Of a DNA stretch of 64,000 nucleotides, positions 55,965 to 63,872 are shown in pieces. Made by a program: the position numbers and the translations under genes. How positions within the stretch are numbered: the first letter of the stretch is position 1; the number at the start of each line of letters is the position of its first letter. This DNA comes from JAACFF01 sp963701435. GTDB lineage: Bacteria > Chloroflexota > Anaerolineae > Promineifilales > Promineifilaceae. The stretch covers positions 1 to 64,000 of the forward strand of contig CAVPAL010000011.1 in NCBI GenBank assembly GCA_963701435.1. Reading direction: 5' to 3'. A model generated the notes under the pieces. That model saw only the letters and a list, made by a program, of their open reading frames with translations. It did not search any database and was not told where the DNA came from.

Positions 55965-57008
55965 ACAAATCACCACTTCACAACCCAAACAAGGCTGGAA
56001 ATTACCAGCTCTGGTTATTGTCCTGGCCGTTCTCTGGTGGCTCGCCTGGGAGCAGCTGCAAAACTTTGCCGACTGGCTCACATACACTGTCATCGGGCTG
56101 TCGCCCTTGTCCCACTTAGGGCAGTCAGTAAACTTTTTCTTTTACGACGTACCTAAAATCCTCATGCTGCTGGCCGGCATGATCTTCCTTATCACCATGG
56201 TACGCTCTTTCTTTACCCCGGAACAGGCGCGGGCGGCGCTGGGCGGCAAACGCGAAGGCGTGGGCAATGTCCTGGCCGCCAGCCTGGGCGTCGTCACCCC
56301 TTTTTGCTCCTGCTCGGCCGTGCCTCTGTTTATCGGCTTTGTGGAGAGCGGCGTGCCGTTGGGCGTCACTTTCTCCTTTCTCATTGCCACGCCCATGGTC
56401 AATGAAATCGCCTTAGCCATGCTCTTTGGCATGTTTGGCTGGCAAATCGCCGGGCTGTACATGGTCAGCGGCCTGCTCGTTGCCATCATCGGTGGCATGA
56501 TTATCGGCCGGTTGAAACCGGAACGATACGTGGAAGATTTTGTGTGGCAGATTCAAGTGGGGGAGACAACGGCCGTTACCTATAAACCCACCTGGGACGA
56601 CCGCATTCGTAACGCTGGTCGCAGCACCAAAGAAATCGTAGGCAAGGTGTGGCCTTATGTCGTTCTCGGCATCGCCATTGGCGCGGCATCCACGGTTTTG
56701 TACCGGAATCTTACCTGGCCGACATTATGGGGCGCAGTTCCTGGTGGGCGGTACCGGCGGCCGTTTTGTTAGGCATCCCGCTTTATTCTAACGCCGCTGG
56801 CATTATCCCGGTGGTCTCCGCCCTGGTGGCCAAGGGCGCGGCGCTGGGCACGGTACTGGCCTTCATGATGTCGGTGGTGGCCCTCAGCCTGCCGGAGATG
56901 CTCATTTTGAAGCGCGTCATAAAGACGCCGTTGATTGTGATGTTCATCACTATCGTCGGCACAGCCATCATCTTCACCGGCTATCTTTTTAACTTTATTG
57001 TTCGTTAA
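55948..57008 (+). CDS. ArsP/SO_0444-type permease, one frame break
   Basis: Eight or more membrane helices. VVTPFCSCSAVPLFIGFVES has the paired cysteines (FCSCS) and IATPMVNEIALAMLFG the ATPMVNE motif of PF03773 permeases, which export organoarsenicals or related metalloid compounds. Near 56688 one base is missing: GAA is followed by IHGFVPESYLADIMGR in another frame, then VPAAVLLGIPLYSNAAGIIP, a second conserved motif. Repaired length about 350. Starts inside the LmbE stop. Confidence 0.85.
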
Positions 57009-57066
57009 GGCAGATCAGTCCAATCTTGAAGAGCAGTTCACGTCATTAAAATCAGGGAAAATCGAC

Positions 57067-57744
57067 ATGGAATGGGGCAGCGCTATTTTTTCTGAGGGTA
57101 AATTGCTTGTTTTCGGTCTCGTCTTTTTAGGCGGCGTCGTCACCAGCATTGGCCCTTGCAATATCGCCATGATTCCGCTGGTCGTGAGCTACGTCGGCGG
57201 CACGGCTGCGCCCACCCGCGGCCGTGCTTTCAGCCTGTCACTCGGTTTTGCCGTCGGTCTGGCGACCACCTTCATGCTCTTGGGCGTGATCGCCGCTCTG
57301 CTGGGCAGTGCCTTGACCGGATTGGCCGGTTCGGGCTACTACCTGTTGGCTTTTATCTGTTTTGGGCTGGGGTTAAGTATGCTGGGCGCATTGGAAATCA
57401 ACTTACCCGGCGGCTTGACGGGGCTGCGTGAACGCATCGGCTGGCGTGGGCTGCCCGGCGCAGTGGCTCTGGGTCTGGTCTCCGGTCTGGTGGCTTCACA
57501 GTGTGCCACGCCAGTGCTGCTAGCGATTTTGGCATATGTGATGGTGCAGCAAACGGCCGTTGTCTATGGCGCGGCACTGCTATTTGTTTATGCCCTGGGC
57601 AGGGGTGTGCCCATCGTTCTGGCCGGCACGTTTACGGCGGCGCTGAAAGGGCTGCGGCAGGCAGGCCGCTGGTCGGCGGCGTTGGAGACCGGCAGCGGGT
57701 TGGTGATGATGGGCATGGGATTGTATTTCTTATGGCTGGCGTAA
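57067..57744 (+). CDS. CcdA/DsbD-type membrane thiol-electron carrier
   Basis: ATG 57067 (MEWGSAIFSEGK) chosen because earlier in-frame sequence lacks membrane character. About 225 residues and six membrane helices. SIGPCNIAMIPLVVSYVGG and GLVASQCATPVLLAILAYV carry the two conserved Cys-Pro-type redox sites of CcdA. It moves electrons from cytoplasmic thioredoxin outward, here probably to the thioredoxin-like protein next to it. Confidence 0.88.
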   Translation: MEWGSAIFSEGKLLVFGLVFLGGVVTSIGPCNIAMIPLVVSYVGGTAAPTRGRAFSLSLGFAVGLATTFMLLGVIAALLGSALTGLAGSGYYLLAFICFGLGLSMLGALEINLPGGLTGLRERIGWRGLPGAVALGLVSGLVASQCATPVLLAILAYVMVQQTAVVYGAALLFVYALGRGVPIVLAGTFTAALKGLRQAGRWSAALETGSGLVMMGMGLYFLWLA

Positions 57745-58181
57745 TCCGGGTTCACAAGCCGCAAGTGTGGTTCTGGCTGGTTGGCGCGATTGTGCTGCTG
57801 CTGGGGGTAAAGGTGGTACGGCCGTTCCTTCTCCCCGTCGGCCCGCCCATCGAACTCAACAACCAACCTGCCCTGCTCTTTTTCAACAACGACGAAGGCT
57901 GCGAATGCGTTATCGGGCTTTTCCAAAAGGCCGACGCCGTGATAGCCGCCTGGCCCGCCGAAAACCGCGCCCACGTTGCCGTCCATCGTATCGTTTTGGA
58001 CGAACGGCCGGATTTACAACGCAGCTACGACATCCAACGCGCCCCCATGTTGCTGCTACTAGACGCCAACGGTGAGATTGTATGGCGCGAATGGGGCGTG
58101 GCCAGCAATCCAAACGTGTTCAACCTGACCAGAGTGGAAGCGAAAATCAGCCTGGTTGCAACCGCTGCTGAACGTAATTAG
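57732..58181 (+). CDS. Thioredoxin-like membrane-anchored protein with CxC centre
   Basis: ATG 57732 overlaps the ccdA stop by 13 bases. 149 residues: one membrane helix (FWLVGAIVLLLGVKVV) and then a thioredoxin-like fold (ALLFFNNDEGCECVIGLF). The active centre is C-E-C, not CxxC, and a cis-Pro-like IQRAPMLLLLDANG is present. Probably outside the membrane, reduced by CcdA. CxC centres are unusual for thioredoxins. Confidence 0.7.
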   Translation: MAGVIRVHKPQVWFWLVGAIVLLLGVKVVRPFLLPVGPPIELNNQPALLFFNNDEGCECVIGLFQKADAVIAAWPAENRAHVAVHRIVLDERPDLQRSYDIQRAPMLLLLDANGEIVWREWGVASNPNVFNLTRVEAKISLVATAAERN

Positions 58182-58220
58182 CAAGCACCCTCTCAGAAGC
58201 TTGCTACCGGAGGAAACCTC

Positions 58221-58757
58221 ATGTTAATTGACTCGTATGATCTGGACATTTTCACACCGCCTTGCGAGCCGGGGGCAGAACGATATTCGGCCGTTGCCCG
58301 ATTAACGACAGACATTTCCGATGTTTTACCCTACCTCAACGCCACCCTGCGCGGTGCAGTGTACCATCAGGCGGCCAACGCCCTCACCTGGAAAAAGGGC
58401 GGTCACAACATTGCTTTCCATGCGTTTGAGATCGCCACCAGCAATGTGGTGGACCGGGATGCGGCCATCAAGGAACTAGATGGGCTGGTGCAGCTTGTGA
58501 ACCGCACCTGGGAACGACGGGCAGAACTCACCCCCAATTACCAGAAGCGCCAGCGCCCAACGCCCATGGCCGTTTACCAACTGCTGCCCAAGACCAACTG
58601 CAAACAGTGTGGCGAAGAAACCTGCTACATTTTTGCCCTAAAATTTAGCATGAGCCAGCGTCAACTGGCCGACTGCCCGCCGCTGCTGGAACCAGAGTAT
58701 GAAAGTAAGCGCCGGCAGCTAGAAGCAATCGTGATTGACGCGCCGGCCATTGGCTAA
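58221..58757 (+). CDS. Fe-S protein with PF04060-like 4Fe-4S motif
   Basis: 178 residues. The C-terminal KTNCKQCGEETCYIFALKFS and ADCPPL form the C-x2-C-x4-C-x16/17-C cluster motif of the CODH/ACS corrinoid-protein and related small Fe-S proteins. The N-terminal 110 residues are a separate alpha/beta domain (LNATLRGAVYHQAANALTW). Forty bases after the thioredoxin-like gene. Likely an electron-transfer or cofactor-handling protein in this operon. Confidence 0.75.
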   Translation: MLIDSYDLDIFTPPCEPGAERYSAVARLTTDISDVLPYLNATLRGAVYHQAANALTWKKGGHNIAFHAFEIATSNVVDRDAAIKELDGLVQLVNRTWERRAELTPNYQKRQRPTPMAVYQLLPKTNCKQCGEETCYIFALKFSMSQRQLADCPPLLEPEYESKRRQLEAIVIDAPAIG

Positions 58758-58883
58758 CGGGAGATATAGTAGATGAATGCCTCTGACGAGAAAATAAAAA
58801 CGGCCGTTACCGGAGTTACTACCGATACTGTCATATCAAATATATGATCATTGTCACTAATCATCTCGTTTTGCAATTTGTAT

Positions 58884-58903
58884 AATTCAATACATATTGA
58901 ATT
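58884..58903 (+). promoter_or_regulatory. ArsR-type operator, site 3
   Basis: AATTCAA and TTGAATT perfect arms with a 6-base spacer, the same ATTCAA-N6-TTGAAT form as sites 1 and 2. It lies 30 bases before the H-like gene, over the ribosome-binding/promoter region, and therefore puts the second half of the cluster in the same regulon. Confidence 0.7.
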
Positions 58904-58932
58904 GATTTCGTTACAAACAGGGAGAGTATCTT

Positions 58933-59382
58933 ATGAGTGACTACCTGGAATACACACTGGACAAGTTTACTTTCAAAGTCGCCGCCGACCGTCTTTACAC
59001 CTCGGAAGGCGTTTGGGCGAAAGCCGAAGGCAGCCGGGTGACAGTGGGCGTGTCGGACTTTTTCCAACAGCGTAACGGTGATGTGGCTTTTGCGGAGGTA
59101 GTGGAAGTGCAAACGGCCGTTTCCACCAACGATCCCTTCGCCAACATCGAAACCATCAAAGTGGATGTGGAACTGTCCAGTCCTATCAGCGGCGTGATTG
59201 TTACCGTGAATGAAAAGTTGGAACTGGAAGCCGAAATCATCAATCAAGACCCCTACGGCGAAGGCTGGCTGGCCGTCATGGAAGCCGCCGACTGGGCCGC
59301 CGATCAGGCCAGCCTGCTGACGCCCACAGCCTACCTTGAGATCATGAAAGTCCAGGCGCAAGAGGAGGCGGAAGACCGATGA
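58933..59382 (+). CDS. GcvH-like lipoyl-carrier protein
   Basis: 149 residues behind GGGAGAG. RLYTSEGVWAKAEGSRVTVG, then FANIETIKVDVELSSPISGV, match the H-protein fold; the lysine in ETIKVD is at the lipoylation site. C-terminal DPYGEGWLAVMEAADW is typical. No glycine-cleavage genes are nearby, so it resembles the stand-alone lipoyl carriers (LbpA-like) used in sulfur chemistry. Its stop overlaps the DGC gene start. Confidence 0.88.
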   Translation: MSDYLEYTLDKFTFKVAADRLYTSEGVWAKAEGSRVTVGVSDFFQQRNGDVAFAEVVEVQTAVSTNDPFANIETIKVDVELSSPISGVIVTVNEKLELEAEIINQDPYGEGWLAVMEAADWAADQASLLTPTAYLEIMKVQAQEEAEDR

Positions 59383-59786
59383 GCCAAAAAGTGATCATTG
59401 TGCCTTGCAGCGGCATCGGCAAAACCTATGGCACAGTCAGCCGTGAAGCCGCTTATGAAGTTATTGAAGACCTGCGCCCCGAAACGGCGCAGTTAGTGGC
59501 GCTTTCCATGCTGGTCATGGGCGAAGAGAATGCCCGCGCAGCCGTCGCCGCCAATCCGGCCATCACCATTGACGGCTGCAAGCTGGCCTGCGCCACCAAA
59601 ATGGTGCAGGAAAGCGGCGGCACAGTCGCTGAAGATTTTGCTGTGCTGGATGTTTACCGCCGTTACCGCAAGTTCAAACCGCAGGGCATCGCCGAATTAA
59701 ACGAAGGCGGCTTGCAGTTGGCCCACGCCCTGGCCGAAGAAGTCAGCGCCGTTATTGATAACCTGCAAGGAGGAGAAGATGCCTGA
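59379..59786 (+). CDS. DGC-domain putative zinc-binding protein 1
   Basis: 135 residues. IIVPCSGIGKTYGTVSREAA and TIDGCKLACATKMV (the DGC motif with paired cysteines) define PF08859-type proteins. CSG and DGCxxxC together can bind zinc. Starts at the stop of the H-like gene and ends inside the next start. A role in metal or thiol handling is inferred from the domain and neighbours. Confidence 0.8.
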   Translation: MSQKVIIVPCSGIGKTYGTVSREAAYEVIEDLRPETAQLVALSMLVMGEENARAAVAANPAITIDGCKLACATKMVQESGGTVAEDFAVLDVYRRYRKFKPQGIAELNEGGLQLAHALAEEVSAVIDNLQGGEDA

Positions 59787-60468
59787 TTTACCGCAAAAGA
59801 AAGTCGGCATTGTGGCCTGTTCCGGCGAAGAGTTGGCCGAAGGCACCGTCACCCGGCTGGCGGCGCTGAAAGTGCTGGAAGAACTGCGCCCAGAAGATAC
59901 GGTGACGATTTGTCTGCCGCTCTTTTTGGCCGGCGGCGAAGGCGACCGCGCTTTTGCCCGTTTTTATCCAACAATTGCCGTAGATGGCTGCGACTTGCGC
60001 TGCGCCGCCCGCGCTACGGAGCAGTATTCCGGCAAACCGGCCGCCAGTGTGATCGTGACAGATATTGTGGCCGAACGGGGCCTGGGTCAGGTGGCCGGAC
60101 GGCGTCGTTTGAATGAAGCGGGACAGCAGGCAGTGGCGGAAACGGCCGTTACCATCGCCGATTTGGTAGACAACCTGCTGGATAAAAAGTGGAGCCGCCG
60201 CGAAGGCCATTTCATCGAGCCGGAAGAAACGCAGGCAACATCGGCCGCTGCCTGTGCTTGCGGTTCCGGTATTCCGGTGCAAACTGTGCAGATCAACGGC
60301 GAGATCAGTGACGCTGATTGCCCTGCCGCCGCTGCTTTGAGCAATTTAAGCAGATGGGAAAACGGCCGTCGCCCGAAACCACCGCCGAGTTATTGGAACA
60401 GGTCAAAATCTACAATCCTGTGCGCCGAAGCAGACGAAGCCGCCTACCTGCAGATGCTTAGACCATGA
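59779..60468 (+). CDS. DGC-domain protein 2 with extra C-terminal domain, frame breaks
   Basis: ATG 59779 after AAGGAGGAG. IVACSGEELAEGTVTRLAAL and AVDGCDLRCAARATEQY repeat the DGC pattern of its neighbour. A C-terminal part has ACACGSGIPVQTVQINGE. From about 60312 the true text is VTLIALPPL, then FEQFKQMGKRPSPETTAELL and EQVKIYNPV, in other frames, before PEADEAAYLQMLRP in the first frame. Two or three compensating indels explain this. Tandem duplication with the 59379 gene. Confidence 0.75.
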   Translation: MPDLPQKKVGIVACSGEELAEGTVTRLAALKVLEELRPEDTVTICLPLFLAGGEGDRAFARFYPTIAVDGCDLRCAARATEQYSGKPAASVIVTDIVAERGLGQVAGRRRLNEAGQQAVAETAVTIADLVDNLLDKKWSRREGHFIEPEETQATSAAACACGSGIPVQTVQINGEISDADCPAAAALSNLSRWENGRRPKPPPSYWNRSKSTILCAEADEAAYLQMLRP

Positions 60469-60504
60469 ATATGCCACTCTCTGGGGAGAACTGGAGCCAA
60501 CCTC

Positions 60505-60957
60505 ATGAGCAAAACGGCCGTTTACCACACCACCGTCAACTGGAAAGGGGAACACTGGGGCCACATCGTCATGGGCAACGGGCCGGAGATGCCCTTCTCC
60601 GCCCCGCCCGACGCCCAGGGCCACCCCGACGTGTTCACCCCCGAAGATGCTTTCGTCGCCGCCATCAACACCTGCGTCATGATGATGTTCATCTGGGCCA
60701 CGGAGCGCTTCAAGCTAGACCTGCAAAGCTACGAATGCCGCGCCGAAGGCACCAAACTTATCGAACTTGACCGCACCGAAATCTTCACCGAGGTCAAGCT
60801 CTGGCCGCATATCCGGGTGGCGGCCAATGGCGAAAAGCCGGCGGTTATTGAAGCCCGTATCAAAAAGGGGCTGCAAGCCGCCCAAAAGTACAGCCTGGTC
60901 GCCAACTCGGTGAAATCAGACATTATTGTGGAACCCACCATCGAGGTTATTGTATGA
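60505..60957 (+). CDS. OsmC-family peroxiredoxin-like protein
   Basis: 150 residues. PDVFTPEDAFVAAINTCVMM holds the single conserved Cys of OsmC-like proteins; the second, in a distal position, is LQSYECRAEG. Members reduce organic hydroperoxides or bind thiols. Stop overlaps the radical SAM start (ATGA). Role in this cluster: detoxifying peroxides or persulfides, inferred. Confidence 0.82.
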   Translation: MSKTAVYHTTVNWKGEHWGHIVMGNGPEMPFSAPPDAQGHPDVFTPEDAFVAAINTCVMMMFIWATERFKLDLQSYECRAEGTKLIELDRTEIFTEVKLWPHIRVAANGEKPAVIEARIKKGLQAAQKYSLVANSVKSDIIVEPTIEVIV

Positions 60958-62207
60958 ATAGTAAGCCGACGCTCTGGGGGGAAGTTGATGAACAAGGACG
61001 CCTGGTATTCCCACCGGAAATGGCGGCGCAGTTTGGACTCCGGCCTGGGGCAAAGTTCCGTCTGGAAAACGGCGGCAACCGCCTGCAAATGCACCGCCCC
61101 GTCACTCAACTGACCAAGGTCTACATCGAGCCGACCGACCAGTGTAACATCGCCTGCCGCACCTGTATTCGCAACGGCTGGGATGAAAGCCTGGGCCGCA
61201 TGACCGAAGAAACCTTTGACAGCATTCTGGAAGGGATGCAGCAGCTGTCGCCCATGCCGACCGTTTTCTTTGGGGGCTTAGGTGAACCGTTGTTCCACCA
61301 ACAAACCGTTGCCTGGATCGCCCGCGCCAAAGCCATTGGCGCTCAAGTAGAACTGATCACCAACGGCACCATGCTCACCGAAAAACGCTCCCGCCAGCTC
61401 ATCGAATCCGGGTTGGACGTCATTTGGGTATCCATTGACGGCGCGACGCCAGAAAGCTACGCGGACGTCCGACTTGGGGCACAACTGCCCAAAGTGGTGG
61501 AAAATTTGTCTCGTTTCCGCAAGATGCGGCCCGGCGGCCATTACCCCCGCCCCGAAATTGGCATTGCCTTTGTCGCCATGGCACGCAACATTGATGATCT
61601 ACCGGAGGTGCTGCGGCTCGGCCGTTCTCTGGGCGCTAAATACTTCTCGGTGAGCAATGTGCTGCCCTACACGGCCAACATGCAGCCGGAAATGCTCTAC
61701 ACGCGCACCTTGCGCGACGTCACCTACATGTCGTCGCCCACCCATGCCAAACTCAGCCTGCCGCGTATAGACATTAACGAAAAGACCCGCGACGCTTTCC
61801 TGCAAGCCCTGCAAAGCGGCTACAACGTGAACTTTGCCGGCAACAGCCTGGGAGGCGCTACGGACGTGTGCAATTTTATCGAAAGCGGTACCATGTCGAT
61901 TGGTTGGGATGGTGGTGTTAGCCCCTGCTGGCCTCTCATGCACACCCACACCAGCTATCTGCACGGCAAACCGCACGTATCCCGGCGGCACGTCGTGGGC
62001 AATGTCAACGAACAGAGCCTGCCCGACATCTGGCTGGATGACGAATACCTGGCTTACCGCCAAAAAGTGCAAAGTTTTGGTTTTGCTCCCTGTACGTTCT
62101 GCGGCGGCTGCGAAATGTCGGAAGCCAATGAAGAAGATTGTTTTGGTAATGAGTTCCCAGCCTGTGGCGGCTGTCTCTGGGCACAGGGTGTTATTCAATG
62201 CCCTTAA
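60954..62207 (+). CDS. Radical SAM/SPASM enzyme with N-terminal AbrB-like domain
   Basis: 417 residues. Residues 8-50 form an AbrB/SpoVT hairpin (GEVDEQGRLVFPPEMAAQFG, LRPGAKFRLE). Then VYIEPTDQCNIACRTCIRNG has CxxxCxxC for the 4Fe-4S cluster and SAM, with GGLGEPLFHQ and ITNGTML as barrel motifs. The SPASM cysteines are CTFCGGCEMSEANEEDC and ACGGCLWAQGVIQC. Similar enzymes modify peptides or the tungsten cofactor. Fused DNA-binding-like and catalytic modules are unusual. Substrate unknown. Confidence 0.88.
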   Translation: MNSKPTLWGEVDEQGRLVFPPEMAAQFGLRPGAKFRLENGGNRLQMHRPVTQLTKVYIEPTDQCNIACRTCIRNGWDESLGRMTEETFDSILEGMQQLSPMPTVFFGGLGEPLFHQQTVAWIARAKAIGAQVELITNGTMLTEKRSRQLIESGLDVIWVSIDGATPESYADVRLGAQLPKVVENLSRFRKMRPGGHYPRPEIGIAFVAMARNIDDLPEVLRLGRSLGAKYFSVSNVLPYTANMQPEMLYTRTLRDVTYMSSPTHAKLSLPRIDINEKTRDAFLQALQSGYNVNFAGNSLGGATDVCNFIESGTMSIGWDGGVSPCWPLMHTHTSYLHGKPHVSRRHVVGNVNEQSLPDIWLDDEYLAYRQKVQSFGFAPCTFCGGCEMSEANEEDCFGNEFPACGGCLWAQGVIQCP

Positions 62208-62221
62208 ATAATTTACCCAAA

Positions 62222-62287
62222 AACCGCGGAAGGCGCGGAGATGCGGAGAAATCTCTATTTATCTCCGTTCCTCTGTGTTCTCCGCGA
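62222..62287. repeat. REP-like intergenic hairpin repeat (CGCGGAG)
   Basis: CGCGGA-type units (CCGCGGA, GCGCGGAG, TGCGGAGA) are followed by complementary TCTCCG and TCTCCGCG at the other end. The arms can fold into an imperfect hairpin between the radical SAM and thioredoxin genes. This type of GC-rich intergenic repeat is dispersed in many genomes. It may mark an mRNA boundary. Confidence 0.5.
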
Positions 62288-62336
62288 TGAAATTCAGGAT
62301 AAGTATTAAATCACACAAATCTGGAGGTTTTTAATT

Positions 62337-62588
62337 ATGTTATCTATTAAAGTTTTAGGTCCGGGCTGCGCTAACTGCCAAAAAGTGGAAGCGGCTGCTA
62401 AAAGCGCCGTCGCCAGCATGGGCGTCGAGGCTGAAATTGTCAAAGTAACCGATTACGGTCAAATCATGTCATACAATATTTTGTCGACGCCGGGGCTGGT
62501 GATTAACGAGAAACTGGTGGCGGCCGGCCGTATTCCCAAAGACTCTGAAGTGATGACGTGGATTGCTGACGCAATGTCGGTAAATTAA
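62337..62588 (+). CDS. TM0996/MTH895-type mini-thioredoxin
   Basis: 83 residues after GGAGG. VLGPGCANCQKVEAAAKSAV has the C-A-N-C redox centre, then ILSTPGLVINEKLVAAGRIP with the cis-Pro. Such redox-active disulfide proteins regularly travel with ArsP-like permeases and ArsR. Cytoplasmic. Confidence 0.9.
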   Translation: MLSIKVLGPGCANCQKVEAAAKSAVASMGVEAEIVKVTDYGQIMSYNILSTPGLVINEKLVAAGRIPKDSEVMTWIADAMSVN

Positions 62589-62697
62589 CGGCCGTTTTCA
62601 GGCAAAAACGTTCGTGGTAACGGCTCCAGATGCTCAACCGCTGAAGTCGCTGCCACGAACCCTTTGTCAAAAGATAATTTAAATGGGGGAGTCATTC

Positions 62698-63510
62698 ATG
62701 AGAACAGGTAGTTTAGCCGAAAAACAGATAACCATTATTGGCGTAGGCAATATCGGCCGTATTTTGATCACACGGCTGCTGGCGGCGGGTGTACCCGCTG
62801 CCCATATCGTGGTATGTGACGCAGACACAATCAGGGGGCAGGCTGCTGCGGCTGAATTTGACGTGAGGGCCGTGCCTCTGCCGGATGAAGCGGCCTGTAC
62901 AGCTGACCTGATCCTTCTTTCTCCTTCACCCAAGGCCGTGCCCGCCTTGCTGCAAAGCATAGCGTCTCATCTCCACCACGGGCAGGTGGTTGTTTCTTTT
63001 GCGGCCATGATTTCCCTGGCACGGCTGGAAGCCATCGCGCCGCCCGGCGTGGCCGTGGTGCGCATCATGCCCAACGCCCCCTCCCTTGTGGGCGCGGGCA
63101 TGAATCCGGTGGTGTATGGCAAAACGGCCACGACAGAAGCCAGAGAACTGGGTGCGGCCGTTCTCGCCATCCTGGGAGAGACCATTACCGTGCAGGACGA
63201 ACAAATCAACTGGTGCGTCGGCCTCAGCGGCGCGGCCATGCGCTCCCTGCTGCCGGTATTGGAAGGGATGACACAGGCGGGCATGGATGCAGGTTTATCT
63301 TCGAGTGACGCTCGGCAAGTGGCCGCCCAAGTAATGCGTGGCACGACCGCCCTGGCCTTGGAAACAGACTGTTCCTTTGCCGATCTCAAAGCCTTAACGC
63401 CCATGCAAACGGTGGATGAAACGGCCGTTGCCCAACTCTTTTACCAGGCTGCTTTAGAGGCTAAAGAAAAAATGGACGCCATGCAGCAAAAGATAGAGGA
63501 AGGTTCATGA
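62698..63510 (+). CDS. Pyrroline-5-carboxylate reductase-like (ProC fold) oxidoreductase
   Basis: ATG 62698 is preferred because GGGGGA precedes it; ATG 62683 lies upstream of that site. 270 residues. ITIIGVGNIGRILITRLLAA is the Rossmann GxGxxG. VAVVRIMPNAPSLVGAGMNP and VGLSGAAMRSLLPVLEGMTQ are typical of ProC, including the C-terminal helical dimer domain (ARQVAAQVMRGTTAL). It may reduce proline precursors or another imine. In this cluster a non-proline substrate is possible. Confidence 0.85.
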   Translation: MRTGSLAEKQITIIGVGNIGRILITRLLAAGVPAAHIVVCDADTIRGQAAAAEFDVRAVPLPDEAACTADLILLSPSPKAVPALLQSIASHLHHGQVVVSFAAMISLARLEAIAPPGVAVVRIMPNAPSLVGAGMNPVVYGKTATTEARELGAAVLAILGETITVQDEQINWCVGLSGAAMRSLLPVLEGMTQAGMDAGLSSSDARQVAAQVMRGTTALALETDCSFADLKALTPMQTVDETAVAQLFYQAALEAKEKMDAMQQKIEEGS

Positions 63511-63860
63511 GTACGGATTACCTCAGTTATCATCAACATCTCGAAGAACGGCTGGGTCAATTGGGGCGGGAACTGCCCGGTCCGATGGGCGGCTTTGCCC
63601 GCCTGCACCGCAAAGCGATGGACGATGGCGTCCTGCCCGGCAAAGTCAAAGAGTTAATGGCACTGGCGATTAGCATCGTTGTCCACTGCGACGGCTGCAT
63701 TGCCTACCATACCCATGACGCCGTTAAAGCAGGCGCCACCCGCGCCGAATTATTGGATACGGTGGGCGTGGGCATCTTGATGGCTGGTGGGCCGGGTTCG
63801 ATTTATGCCGCCCATGCCCTGGACGCCATCGAACAGTTTTTGCCATCAGACAGCGAATAG
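63507..63860 (+). CDS. AhpD/carboxymuconolactone decarboxylase-family protein
   Basis: 117 residues. ALAISIVVHCDGCIAYHTHD contains CxxC plus His (CDGC...H), the AhpD-like peroxidase centre. KVKELMALAIS and TRAELLDTVGVGILMAGGPG are family-typical. Start overlaps the ProC-like stop. Likely reduces peroxides or persulfides with a lipoyl or thioredoxin partner; AhpD uses a lipoyl carrier, which fits the lipoyl protein in the same cluster. Confidence 0.88.
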   Translation: MSTDYLSYHQHLEERLGQLGRELPGPMGGFARLHRKAMDDGVLPGKVKELMALAISIVVHCDGCIAYHTHDAVKAGATRAELLDTVGVGILMAGGPGSIYAAHALDAIEQFLPSDSE

Positions 63861-63872
63861 AAAATAGACGCC

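Larger units (their letters stand above)
10262..63430. repeat. Dispersed iterated palindrome ACGGCCGT
   Basis: The octamer ACGGCCGT, often within GAAACGGCCGTTTCC, occurs by eye some 60 times between 14.5 and 63.4 kb, in genes and gaps alike (for example 14510, 23306, 31134, 34196, 34760, 40261, 47407, 51471, 56568, 58799, 62587). It occurs twice in the mobile region (near 10264 and 11048) and not in 1-10 kb. Chance expectation for one octamer is about one per window. It behaves like the HIP1 palindrome of cyanobacteria. Confidence 0.85.

Noticed and set aside
58831..58847. TCATAT / ATATGA dyad before the lipoyl operon
   Set aside because: Six-base AT-rich arms are expected by chance in a promoter region and match no other site in the window.
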